Shown here: piece after piece, positions 1 through 7,478 of the stretch
Layout of the letters: each line of letters opens with the position of its first letter
How positions within the stretch are numbered: position 1 is the first letter of the stretch
Assembly: GCA_024685995.1 (NCBI GenBank)
Contig: JAIBDY010000015.1
Span: forward strand, 1-49,283
DNA length: 49,283 bases
Direction: 5' to 3'
Origin: Piscirickettsiaceae bacterium
Lineage (GTDB): Bacteria > Pseudomonadota > Gammaproteobacteria > Nitrosococcales > Methylophagaceae
The notes under the pieces: model-generated
Told to the model about the DNA's origin: nothing
The model's database searches: none
Seen by the model: the letters and a program-made list of their open reading frames with translations, nothing else
Program-made: the position numbers and the translations under genes

Positions 1-959
1 ACTTCAATGCTTTGTCTTGCTGGAGCATTAACAGGGGTGGTCGGATCATCAAACGCACCATGCAGGCTAAATTTACAAGGCGTGCTTTTTGTCTCTGACT
101 GTGATCGATTATCTTGGTTTGCGTCCTTATTTAAAACGCCAGTTGAGTCCCATTGCTTGATTAAGATGACTTCATCACGCGTCATTTCTGGGTAATACCA
201 CCATTGATGTGATTGGTCGTATTTAGCAAAGTAATTTTCACCAATGCGATCATCATAATGGACCTCGAAAACGACAAGATCTTGTTGAGACATACTTTGT
301 CCATCGCATAAAGCAAGTGGCTGACTCAGAACGGGTGACGTAGCTATATTCCGCCAAACATTGATGATAGCAAAGCGTTTGTTTTGGTCGAGCACTTGGG
401 AAACAAAGTCCTGGTTCAATAGTGATTGGCCATCGGGCAAGATTGTTCTCAAAGTATCGTTTATTCGTGGTGGATTGGCGAGATCACGTAAACGCTGTGG
501 AGCACTAACGAAGGTGTAGTCACCATGAACAAAATGAATCGGTTGCTGGACTTGTTGTCCACCATTAATTTTTTTTTGTGGTGCTCGCTTTTGAGCGGAT
601 CGAAGGTTATGGTCAAATGCAAAAACCTGTGCTGCACCAGTGGCCTGTTGCACAATATATTCACATTCAGGGTAGTAGTTGCGTAACACGTGTTGTTGAT
701 CAAAAAAGTTTAATGCACTGTCTTGCAAGGGGTGGCAGAAAAGTTCGAACCCGGCCGTGTCTAATCGCAACTTGGTCGGTGCATCATCATGTCGCCCGTT
801 ACTGATCACAACATTGCGCTGTTCCATTTCCGTACCATGGAAAGGACCATCGTTGCCATCAATATCCCGGTGAGCAAACACTTTACCATTGCGATAAAGT
901 GACGATGTTATCGAAGGGGCTAAATAGTTCATTTGTGCGATAAGATATTGATTCGTCAT
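1..959 (-). CDS. CmcJ/NvfI-family putative Fe(II)/2-oxoglutarate dioxygenase, 3' end off the window
   Basis: The minus-strand reading frame opens at the ATG at 959 and stays open for 319 codons to the window edge, so the stop lies outside. An AAGGTG Shine-Dalgarno (967-972) precedes the start. Landmarks resemble the CmcJ/AsaB/NvfI family: FDHNLR (residues 115-120), VHGDYT (144-149), FAIINVWRN (196-204), SHQWWYYPEM (250-259), DEVILIK (262-268) and SLHGAFDDP (298-306). The last visible residues, ARQSIE, resemble the usual family C-terminus, so probably only about ten residues are missing. H145-x-D147 with a later His (H251 or H300) is a plausible iron-binding triad; this is inference. The family oxidises secondary metabolites in fungi and actinomycetes, and bacterial substrates are mostly unknown. 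The gene lies 221 bp downstream of dcmA with a hairpin between, so it is probably a separate unit. The family call is fairly firm; the substrate is unknown. Confidence 0.75.
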   Translation of the reverse strand, partial: MTNQYLIAQMNYLAPSITSSLYRNGKVFAHRDIDGNDGPFHGTEMEQRNVVISNGRHDDAPTKLRLDTAGFELFCHPLQDSALNFFDQQHVLRNYYPECEYIVQQATGAAQVFAFDHNLRSAQKRAPQKKINGGQQVQQPIHFVHGDYTFVSAPQRLRDLANPPRINDTLRTILPDGQSLLNQDFVSQVLDQNKRFAIINVWRNIATSPVLSQPLALCDGQSMSQQDLVVFEVHYDDRIGENYFAKYDQSHQWWYYPEMTRDEVILIKQWDSTGVLNKDANQDNRSQSETKSTPCKFSLHGAFDDPTTPVNAPARQSIE

Positions 960-1104
960 TTTTCTACACCTTACTATTGCCAAAGCCTTGTTGCATTGGC
1001 GAAGTAATCTGAACGCGAGATGACTACATCTGAGCTCTACATTGAGGCATCATCATTGCTATCTCTAGTCGGATCATGTTCTAAGTTAAGTTGATTAAAC
1101 GTCG

Positions 1105-1141
1105 GCTAAAAATCACGATCATGATGACCGTGATTTTTAGC
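1105..1141 (-). terminator. Hairpin between dcmA and the dioxygenase gene
   Basis: A perfect 13-bp stem (GCTAAAAATCACG at 1105-1117, complement at 1129-1141) encloses an 11-nt loop. Read on the minus strand, its 3' arm ends in a T-rich stretch, so it probably terminates dcmA transcription. No long free T-run follows, so termination may be incomplete. Confidence 0.6.
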
Positions 1142-1180
1142 GTCGTTGTTATTTAGCATGGTGGTCGATTAAGGTGATAA

Positions 1181-1984
1181 TTAACCATGTTGTGTCACAT
1201 AAGAATCATCGTCACCAGCATGGGTGATGCCATGATTATTACCACTATAGACTTCAGTCCCTTTGAGAACGGCAGTTTTACGTTTAAAGTCAAATTTCAC
1301 GCCATCATCGAGTACTTTTTTGACGTTTTCATACTGCCATGTACTCACCGTTTTCGCATGCGGGCGCGCCAACATTCGATCAAACCACGCTTTGACTTTG
1401 GGATGACTTTGCCAAATTGAATCGGGAATAATTCTGCCAGCATCATGAGAAACCAAATCTTGACTAGCTGCAATATCGGGGTAGCTAATGGTATCGCCGC
1501 AAAGAAATTCATTGTCTTTGAGCCAGTAATTTTCTAGGACATCAAATGCTTCATAAAGTAAGAAGCGACCACGTTTGATTTCCGCTGTAAAGTCTTTGTC
1601 ATACCCATAGATCATGGGGGCAAAAATCGTCCAATGGAAAGCACCGCCGCCTAAACGAAGGGTGTAGGCATACCAATTCATAAACTGTTGAATATGACCG
1701 CGTTCTTGTGGGTTAGAGCCCCACCAATGCGCAGGGCAATTAAATTTATCGCTAATGTAATAGGCAATGGCAGCACTTTCCCAGATAACGAAGTCGCCAT
1801 CGACAAGAATAGGGACTTGCCCTGTTGGGTTATATTTTTCTCTGAATGCTGGTTGCTCGTTGATATCCGTAGTGATATCAATAATTTCTTCTTCGAAAGG
1901 AATATTATTCTCAAGCAAAAATTGTTGTGCTGCTCGGCAGGGTTGAGAGGCGGGATGGTGAAGGTAACGTAACGTTGTGCTCAT
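1181..1984 (-). CDS. dcmA: Dichloromethane dehalogenase (glutathione S-transferase), DcmA type
   Basis: DcmA converts dichloromethane with glutathione to formaldehyde and two HCl, through S-chloromethyl glutathione, in the cytoplasm. The 267-residue length equals what I recall for the Methylophilus DM11 enzyme. The match runs end to end: RYLHHPASQPCR at 6-17, the GSH-site NPTGQVPILVDG at 52-63, the W-E-S of the beta-sheet edge at 68-70, LGGGAFHW at 111-118, APMIYGYDKDF at 122-132, and a tail with KTAVLKGTEVYSG and a terminal VTQHG. Ser13 corresponds to catalytic Ser12 of mature DM11 numbering. His117 and Trp118 correspond to residues 116/117 discussed for DcmA. This similarity is far closer than to general theta-class GSTs. 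AGGAG (1991-1995) lies 6 nt before the ATG. No dcmR regulator is visible nearby. The orthology call rests on memory of the DM11 sequence, not a computed alignment. Confidence 0.9.
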   Translation of the reverse strand: MSTTLRYLHHPASQPCRAAQQFLLENNIPFEEEIIDITTDINEQPAFREKYNPTGQVPILVDGDFVIWESAAIAYYISDKFNCPAHWWGSNPQERGHIQQFMNWYAYTLRLGGGAFHWTIFAPMIYGYDKDFTAEIKRGRFLLYEAFDVLENYWLKDNEFLCGDTISYPDIAASQDLVSHDAGRIIPDSIWQSHPKVKAWFDRMLARPHAKTVSTWQYENVKKVLDDGVKFDFKRKTAVLKGTEVYSGNNHGITHAGDDDSYVTQHG

Positions 1985-2001
1985 AGTAAACTCCTAAATT
2001 T

Positions 2002-2015
2002 ATGATAATTATCAT
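2002..2015. promoter_or_regulatory. 14-bp palindrome just upstream of the dcmA ribosome binding site
   Basis: ATGATAATTATCAT is a perfect palindrome ending 7 bp before the dcmA AGGAG. It resembles a Fur-box half pattern (GATAAT) but is shorter than a full 19-bp Fur box. Its position suits an operator or an mRNA structure controlling dcmA. Confidence 0.4.
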
Positions 2016-2079
2016 TTTTATATTGAATCAAGTCTGCTCTTCCACGAACAAATTGATTACTTAGGTATACATTGGCTTA

Positions 2080-2099
2080 CATGGTTATACATAACCATG
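2080..2099. promoter_or_regulatory. 20-bp inverted repeat upstream of dcmA
   Basis: Perfect 9-bp arms CATGGTTAT and ATAACCATG are separated by AC. It lies 96-115 bp upstream of the dcmA start. The size and symmetry suit a dimeric regulator. The regulator is unknown. Confidence 0.5.
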
Positions 2100-2108
2100 A
2101 TTTAAACT

Positions 2109-2122
2109 GTACAATATTGTAC
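2109..2122. promoter_or_regulatory. 14-bp palindrome upstream of dcmA
   Basis: GTACAATATTGTAC is perfectly symmetrical and begins 10 bp beyond the 20-bp inverted repeat. Together with the two other palindromes it fills much of 1985-2289. The rest of that 305-bp gap (2123-2289) shows no gene or recognisable element. Confidence 0.4.
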
Positions 2123-2289
2123 GTTATCAATCAAATATTTTTTGTGATTAGCTTTGTATAGGTATGCTGGGTGTGGTAACGGGCTCTCATTACCTTGCTG
2201 CAGTTATTGATGGCACTGTCTAGTTGTCAGGGATGGCTAATTTTAGCTATCGAGTGATATTTACGAACAGATTGGGCGATTGTAGGTGG

Positions 2290-2547
2290 TTACTGTTCAT
2301 TGTTGACGCGACATTCTGCGTCTTTAATCTGTTGAAACATCTTGAGCGCTGAATAGGTAGAGACGCAATAAGGTACGAGGTAGGTGATAATGATCTGGTA
2401 GATGTTTTCGTGGCTCAAGGTGCCATGAACTATATTCGGGCCATGGTTGATCAGTGCCAAGATAGTTCCTACAACAAGTGCAACTCTAGCTGCGGTCATC
2501 ATGACTTCTTTTGAAAATGCTACGGTGAAGTGTTTTCTGAGCATCAT
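2290..2547 (-). CDS. nrtS: NrtS-type small nitrate/nitrite transporter
   Basis: This small membrane protein is 85 residues long from the ATG at 2547. It resembles NrtS, a two-helix nitrate/nitrite transporter family. A first hydrophobic segment (RVALVVGTILALINHGP, about residues 21-37) is followed by the family-typical ITYLVPYCVSTYSA (about 54-67). GAGAGGGG (2552-2559) sits just before two adjacent ATGs (2547 and 2544), which decides this start. An in-frame upstream ATG at 2568 would put the Shine-Dalgarno inside the gene. It reads away from the nir/nas operon but is close to it, consistent with a role in nitrate uptake. The family call rests on motif memory. No terminator was found after it. 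Confidence 0.75.
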   Translation of the reverse strand: MMLRKHFTVAFSKEVMMTAARVALVVGTILALINHGPNIVHGTLSHENIYQIIITYLVPYCVSTYSALKMFQQIKDAECRVNNEQ

Positions 2548-2673
2548 TAAACCCCTCTCAAGACCCAAATTTGTTTAGGTTGCCTCTGTCACGCTTGCCC
2601 AGTTAATACCGTTATTTCCTATAAGCCAGTGAGCGATACGTAACGTTGACAAAGCTAGCTTTTAACTCAATAT

Positions 2674-2712
2674 AAAGTATACTTTTGATGGCTATTGTAT
2701 ATACTTGTATAT
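2674..2712. promoter_or_regulatory. Two AT-rich palindromes between nrtS and the 2814 gene
   Basis: AAAGTATACTTT (2674-2685) is a perfect 12-bp palindrome. ATATAC-TT-GTATAT (2699-2712) is a 6-bp-arm inverted repeat 13 bp further on. Both contain a TATACTT core and lie in the divergent region between nrtS (minus) and the 2814 gene (plus). They could be operators; no regulator is assigned. Confidence 0.35.
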
Positions 2713-2813
2713 GTTAAGTGCAAGTGCTTAGTGGGTGTTGACCGATGAGCAGGCATGTTCAAGGTTGCTCTATCGCTAGTATTTACTGCCGATGACTAGA
2801 CAAAGGAAGAATA

Positions 2814-3350
2814 ATGATGACATCAATATCGAATATATTACCGTCTTATCCTGCTTCAGGTCCGCATCCAGATTACCGAGACAAGCTGATGCTGTTTGGC
2901 CAGTTTGAAGGTATCTGGGATGTTGCGATTACTTTCTATGACAATGCTGGAAATCTGATTTTTGATGGTCAAGGTGTTTGGGAGTTTGCATGGGTTATGG
3001 ATGGTCGCGTATTACAGGATGTCTTAACCTTTCCAGATTTGCACGATTCGAGTGTGACCGCTCCAGGCAAGCGAAATATCGGCACGTCTCTCCGCCACTA
3101 TGATCCTAAAACGGATAGTTGGCGAGTCGTGTGGATTGGCGCATCGAGTGGCAATCTTTGCTTTTTAACAGCAAGACAAGAGGGTGCCAATTTATTGATC
3201 GAAAGAAATGATCCCGGTATGTCATTGTTGCGATGGCAGTTCACGGATATCACTGAAACGCAATTTCGTTGGACGGGACACTTTTCAACTGATGGCGGTA
3301 AAACATGGCTATTAGAGCAAGAGATGCACGCGACTAAACGGCTGTCGTAA
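2814..3350 (+). CDS. Unassigned lipocalin-like (DUF1579-like) protein
   Basis: The protein has 178 residues and no signal peptide or membrane segment. It is beta-rich, with alternating strands such as GIWDVAITFYDNAG, GVWEFAWVMDGRVLQDV and the late FSTDGGKTWLLEQEM. The 'G.W.....' opening and the 'DGRVLQ...' segment recall calycin/DUF1579-type barrels that bind small hydrophobic ligands, but this is only a fold-level guess. AAGGAAGA precedes ATG 2814; the adjacent ATG 2817 is equally possible. It stands between the dcmA/nrtS segment and the nitrate operon, with its own upstream region (2569-2813). I do not recognise its function. Confidence 0.6.
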   Translation: MMTSISNILPSYPASGPHPDYRDKLMLFGQFEGIWDVAITFYDNAGNLIFDGQGVWEFAWVMDGRVLQDVLTFPDLHDSSVTAPGKRNIGTSLRHYDPKTDSWRVVWIGASSGNLCFLTARQEGANLLIERNDPGMSLLRWQFTDITETQFRWTGHFSTDGGKTWLLEQEMHATKRLS

Positions 3351-3415
3351 CTGGTTTGCCAACGATATAACATGTTCATTCAATTAAGAGCTTCACGGCA
3401 GGCACGAATATAGTC

Positions 3416-3451
3416 TGTTTAGATATCAGCCTAAACAAGCTCGCTTTGTTT
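3416..3451 (+). other. Two overlapping, mutually exclusive hairpins after the 2814 gene
   Basis: TGTTTAG (3416-3422) can pair with CTAAACA (3431-3437). AAACAA (3433-3438) can instead pair with TTGTTT (3446-3451). The second could be a weak terminator for the 2814 gene, but its T-run is interrupted. The rest of 3351-3684 holds the nirB control sites listed separately. Confidence 0.25.
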
Positions 3452-3549
3452 TAATATAGACAGTTTTAGCGGACTCTTTGACGCTTACCGCACCACTTTA
3501 TCATCAGCACTTTTTTCACTCCCCATTATGTCGCATGCGGCTATTTGTA

Positions 3550-3566
3550 CGCGCCATATTGGTGCG
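3550..3566 (+). promoter_or_regulatory. Candidate NtrC site upstream of nirB
   Basis: CGCGC-CATATTG-GTGCG fits the NtrC pattern TGCAC-N7-GTGCA with the usual CA...TG centre. It has three mismatches in the arms. It resembles the core of E. coli glnA site 1, by memory. It lies about 90-106 bp upstream of the predicted sigma-54 start point. Confidence 0.5.
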
Positions 3567-3629
3567 GTAGCGTAATTGCATTGGCTTTGAAAATACATTA
3601 GATCTTTTACTTTCAACGTCTTACAGATT

Positions 3630-3645
3630 AGGCACGATGTGTGCA
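3630..3645 (+). promoter_or_regulatory. Sigma-54 promoter of the nirB operon
   Basis: AGGCACG-ATGT-GTGCA matches TGGCACG-N4-TTGCA except at the first T and one T of the -12 box. GG is at 3631-3632 and GC at 3643-3644, with exact spacing. The predicted start is near 3656, giving a leader of about 30 nt with no room for an antitermination structure. Confidence 0.75.
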
Positions 3646-3684
3646 GTGACGCAGATTTAAGTGATTATTTGCAATGAGGCATGC

Positions 3685-6222
3685 ATGAGTAATAAACAAA
3701 CCTTGGTCGTGATCGGGAATGGTATGGTGGGCCAGTATTTCTTAACGGCGCTAATGGCAAGTGACCATAAGGCACGTTACGATGTAGTGACTTTTTGTGA
3801 AGAACCTTTGCCGGCTTACGATCGTGTGCATTTAAGTGAATATTTTGCTGGCAAGTCTGCATCAGATCTGTCGTTAGTCGAAGACGGCTTTTTTGACAAT
3901 AACGCTATCACGATCCACCTAGATGACAAGGCCGTTGCTATTGATAGGGTCAATAAAACGGTGAGCTCTGAAAAGGGGGTGTTGATTAACTATGACAAAC
4001 TCGTTTTAGCCACCGGTTCTAAAGCTTTTGTCCCCCCCATCCCCGGCCATGATCGTGAAAACTGTATTCCTTATAGAACGGTTGCAGACTTGGATGATAT
4101 GTTGGCAGCGGCAAAAGAAGCCAAAGTTGGGGCAGTGGTCGGCGGCGGATTATTAGGCTTGGAGGCGGCGAAGGCGCTACAAGATTTGGATTTAGCCACT
4201 CATGTAGTGCAATTTGGCCCTAGGCTGATGTCAGCGCAGTTAGATGATGGCGGTGCCAGCATGCTTAGACAAAAAATCGAAGCGTTAGGGGTATCCGTCC
4301 ACACGAATAAAAATACCATTAAGATAGTGGATGGTGAGACATGCGCTCATAAGATGGTGTTTGCCGACGGCACCGAGTTAGAAGCCGATATGGTCTTATA
4401 TTCTGCCGGTATTCGGCCAAGAGATGAATTGGCTTCGGTCAGTGGTTTAACCATTGCCGACCGTGGCGGTATTACGATTGATAATCATTGCCTGACGTCG
4501 GACAACAGTATTTATGCGATCGGTGAGTGTGCTTCTTGGAATGATCAAACATTTGGCTTGGTCGCGCCGGGCTATGCAATGGCACGTACCGCACTCGACC
4601 ACCTGATGGGAGGCAATGACAGCTTCACCGGTGCCGATATGAGTACAAAACTGAAATTAAATGGCGTCGATGTCGCCAGTATTGGTGACCCCCATGCAAC
4701 CACTGCGGGTGCATTGGTGTATACCTATCAAAACGGTGTTGATGGTGTGTATAAACGCATCGTGGTCAGCCAAGATAATCAGTATTTATTAGGCGCGGTT
4801 TTGGTGGGTGATGCATCGGGCTATCCAACGTTAATGCAATATTATTTGAATGGTATCGACTTACCCGAACACCCCGATTCTTTGATTCTACCATCACGTT
4901 CTGATGAATCCGTGGGTTTGGGCCCAGATGCCTTACCTGCATCGGCTCAGATTTGTTCGTGTTATGACGTATCCAAAGGCGATATTTGTTCTGCGATAGA
5001 CAGCGGTTGTACCACGCTGGGTGCTTTAAAGTCAGAGACACAGGCGGCAACGGGTTGTGGCGGTTGTGCGGCCTTATTAAAGTCAGTGTTGGACTGTGAG
5101 TTAGAAAAAGCCGGTATTGAGGTCAATACCGATATTTGTGAGCACTTTCCGTATACCCGACAAGATTTATATAACTTGATTATGGTCGAAGAGATTAAGA
5201 CCTTCAGTGAGTTAATTCATAAGCATGGCTTGGGTAAGGGCTGTGAAATCTGTAAGCAAGCCGTCGGATCAATCTTAGCATCATATTGGAATGAGTATGT
5301 ATTGAAAGACGAGCATCTGAGTTTACAAGATACCAATGATACGTTCTTGGCGAATATGCAAAAAGACGGCACTTATTCTGTCGTGCCTAGGATGACGGGT
5401 GGGGAAGTGTCCCCTGATATGTTGATTGTCTTGGGACAAGTGGCTAAGAAGTATGGTTTGTATACCAAGGTGACGGGCGGACAGCGGGTTGATTTATTTG
5501 GTGCCCGAGTTGACCAATTACCAAAGATCTGGAAAGAGTTGATTGATGCCGGTTTTGAAAGTGGACACGCCTACGGTAAATCGTTGAGAACGGTCAAGTC
5601 ATGTGTGGGTAGTACGTGGTGTCGCTTTGGGGTAGACGACAGTGTCGGCCTCGCTGTTGAACTGGAAAACCGCTATAAAGGCTTACGTGCACCGCATAAA
5701 ATTAAGTTTGCGGTATCGGGCTGTACCCGGGAATGTGCCGAGGCACAAAGTAAAGATATCGGCGTTATCGCGGTTGAAGGGGGGTGGAATTTATACGTCT
5801 GTGGTAATGGTGGGATGAAACCGAGGCATGGCGATTTATTTGCGACTAATTTAGATAAAGCGACTTTAATTCAATATATCGATAGGATCTTAACGTTTTA
5901 TATCCGGACCGCAGATAGATTACAACGGACATCGGTTTGGATGGAAAATATGGAAGGCGGTTTGGACTATTTGAAATCGGTGATAATTGAAGACAAATTA
6001 AGTCTTGCACAACAGTTGGAAGATCAAATGCAACACGTGGTTGATAGTTATCAATGTGAGTGGAAAACGACGATTGAAGATGACAGTAAGTTGAAGCGCT
6101 TCCGAACCTTTGTGAACAGTGATAAGCATGACGACAATATTATTTTTGTTGAAGAGCGAGGACAAGTGCGCCCGGCTAGCAAAGAAGAACGTGCCCATCT
6201 AAAATTGGTGGAGACAGCATAA
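3685..6222 (+). CDS. nirB: Assimilatory NAD(P)H nitrite reductase, large subunit
   Basis: NirB reduces nitrite to ammonium with NAD(P)H through FAD, Fe-S and siroheme in the cytoplasm. From ATG 3685 the protein has 845 residues. FAD Rossmann motif VVIGNGMVG lies at 8-16 and a second NAD-binding VVGGGLLGLEAA near 150-160. A BFD-type [2Fe-2S] domain has C424, C426, C458 and C461, followed by a second Cys-rich helical segment near 495-540. The sulfite/nitrite reductase half-domains carry the [4Fe-4S]-siroheme ligands C640, C646 (CVGSTWC) and C680, C684 (CTREC). GAGG lies just before ATG 3685; an upstream in-frame GTG at 3661 has no such site. It is the first gene of a five-gene operon, with nirD overlapping its stop by one base. 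NtrC/sigma-54 control is predicted. Confidence 0.96.
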   Translation: MSNKQTLVVIGNGMVGQYFLTALMASDHKARYDVVTFCEEPLPAYDRVHLSEYFAGKSASDLSLVEDGFFDNNAITIHLDDKAVAIDRVNKTVSSEKGVLINYDKLVLATGSKAFVPPIPGHDRENCIPYRTVADLDDMLAAAKEAKVGAVVGGGLLGLEAAKALQDLDLATHVVQFGPRLMSAQLDDGGASMLRQKIEALGVSVHTNKNTIKIVDGETCAHKMVFADGTELEADMVLYSAGIRPRDELASVSGLTIADRGGITIDNHCLTSDNSIYAIGECASWNDQTFGLVAPGYAMARTALDHLMGGNDSFTGADMSTKLKLNGVDVASIGDPHATTAGALVYTYQNGVDGVYKRIVVSQDNQYLLGAVLVGDASGYPTLMQYYLNGIDLPEHPDSLILPSRSDESVGLGPDALPASAQICSCYDVSKGDICSAIDSGCTTLGALKSETQAATGCGGCAALLKSVLDCELEKAGIEVNTDICEHFPYTRQDLYNLIMVEEIKTFSELIHKHGLGKGCEICKQAVGSILASYWNEYVLKDEHLSLQDTNDTFLANMQKDGTYSVVPRMTGGEVSPDMLIVLGQVAKKYGLYTKVTGGQRVDLFGARVDQLPKIWKELIDAGFESGHAYGKSLRTVKSCVGSTWCRFGVDDSVGLAVELENRYKGLRAPHKIKFAVSGCTRECAEAQSKDIGVIAVEGGWNLYVCGNGGMKPRHGDLFATNLDKATLIQYIDRILTFYIRTADRLQRTSVWMENMEGGLDYLKSVIIEDKLSLAQQLEDQMQHVVDSYQCEWKTTIEDDSKLKRFRTFVNSDKHDDNIIFVEERGQVRPASKEERAHLKLVETA

Positions 6223-6563
6223 TGACGACGTGGATTGATGTATGCAGTATTGATGATTTGCAGCCGAATTCAGGCGTGTGTGCTTTAGTTGATAATCAAC
6301 AAGTGGCTATTTTTTATATGCCAGAGGATGATGCTATTTTTGCGATTGATAATTATGACCCATTTGGTGATGTTCATGTGTTGTCCCGAGGTTTAATAGG
6401 CGATATGGCCGGACGTCCGATGGTGTCTTCACCACTATATAAACAACATTTTGATTTGCAAACAGGGCAATGTTTCGAAGATGAAACGGTTAAGATTCCT
6501 GTTTATGGGGTTCAAATTATCGCTGGCCGTGTTGAGGTCACAGTAGACGGAGCTGCACAATGA
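6222..6563 (+). CDS. nirD: Nitrite reductase small subunit, Rieske-fold
   Basis: NirD is the small partner of NirB. The 113-residue protein has the Rieske-like beta fold of the family (WIDVCSIDDLQPNSGVCALV near the start; IFAIDNYDPF at 46-55; SSPLYKQHFDLQTGQC at about 75-90). It lacks the two Cys-His pairs of true Rieske proteins, which is normal for NirD. Its ATG shares its A with the nirB stop codon, and its own stop overlaps the next ATG (ATGA), so the three genes are translationally coupled. Confidence 0.95.
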   Translation: MTTWIDVCSIDDLQPNSGVCALVDNQQVAIFYMPEDDAIFAIDNYDPFGDVHVLSRGLIGDMAGRPMVSSPLYKQHFDLQTGQCFEDETVKIPVYGVQIIAGRVEVTVDGAAQ

Positions 6564-7471
6564 GCCTGAACTATTATATTGCCGATGTATTCACTAATAC
6601 GGTGTTTTCTGGTGCTCAAATTGCGGTGTTTCCGAACGCTGAAGCGTTAAGTGCTGAACAAATGCAATTGATTGCACGTGAGCTGAACTTATCTGAAACG
6701 GTGTTTGTGACCAATCCTGATAATACGTCGAGCGCGCGGACGATGCGGGTGTTCTCACCCATCGCCGAGATCGATTTTGCTGGTCACCCAATTATTGCGA
6801 CTGCGTTTGTATTAGCGGAAAGTGGCGATATTGAATTAACCGCACCTCATACCAAGCTGACATTTCGCCAAAATGTTGGTGAGTTTGATGTTAACGTGTC
6901 GGCCGACAATGGCAACGTGACATTGGTGCAGTTTTCTCAAAAAGTGACATCGGTGATTGATAGGTTCACGCCTTCTAACATTGAACTGGCCGAGATATTA
7001 TCACTTGATGTCGCTGATCTTGACCATAAACGATACAGTACGCGCTTGGTGTCTTGCGGTTTTCCTTATCTGATTGTACCGGTGTGGCGTTATGAGTCCG
7101 TACGCAAAGCCAAATTTAACTTTGCGGCTTGGAGTCAATCTGCTGCACCGCAAACAGCAGCACAAGAAATTTTATTGTTCTCGCCCAAAACACCATTTCA
7201 AGATAGTAACTTTAATGCTCGATTATTGGGCCCCAATATCGGTCCTTTAGAAGATCCACCGGTAGGGAGCGCCATGCCAGCCTTCGCCTCTTATCTATGT
7301 TCTTTTGATTTCACACAGGTGGGGACGCATATCTTTGCAGTGGATCGTGGGGATGCGGTGAATCGTCGTAGTGTACTTAACCTTGAAATGGATCATAAAC
7401 GCCAAGCCGCATTGACCTTGCGTATTGGAGGTGAAGCGGTATTGGTCGCTAAAGGGCAAATGGTTCTTTGA
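6560..7471 (+). CDS. PhzF-family isomerase/epimerase-like protein
   Basis: The protein has 303 residues with the two-lobed diaminopimelate-epimerase fold of the PhzF family. Visible landmarks are YYIADVFTNTVFSGAQIAVF (5-24), ARELNLSETVFV (39-50) with Glu46 at the position of the PhzF catalytic Glu45, the EIDFAGHP motif near 72-79, and a late GSAMPAF segment near 235-241. The overall length is typical. In phenazine producers PhzF isomerises trans-2,3-dihydro-3-hydroxyanthranilate, but most family members have unknown substrates. No other phenazine gene is present. The ATG overlaps the nirD stop (ATGA), so it is made with nitrite reductase. The C-terminal VDRGDAVNRRSVLNLEM differs somewhat from the usual 'Q-G-...-GRPS' ending. 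Family is confident; role is unknown. Confidence 0.85.
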   Translation: MSLNYYIADVFTNTVFSGAQIAVFPNAEALSAEQMQLIARELNLSETVFVTNPDNTSSARTMRVFSPIAEIDFAGHPIIATAFVLAESGDIELTAPHTKLTFRQNVGEFDVNVSADNGNVTLVQFSQKVTSVIDRFTPSNIELAEILSLDVADLDHKRYSTRLVSCGFPYLIVPVWRYESVRKAKFNFAAWSQSAAPQTAAQEILLFSPKTPFQDSNFNARLLGPNIGPLEDPPVGSAMPAFASYLCSFDFTQVGTHIFAVDRGDAVNRRSVLNLEMDHKRQAALTLRIGGEAVLVAKGQMVL

Positions 7472-7478
7472 ATTAGTC

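Noticed and set aside
461-805. Short open frames on both strands at the left end
   Set aside because: They lie inside the continuous minus-strand dioxygenase frame, which has conserved motifs throughout.
3561-3580. A second GG-N10-GC sigma-54-like element before nirB
   Set aside because: It overlaps the NtrC-like site and matches consensus less well than the element at 3630-3645.
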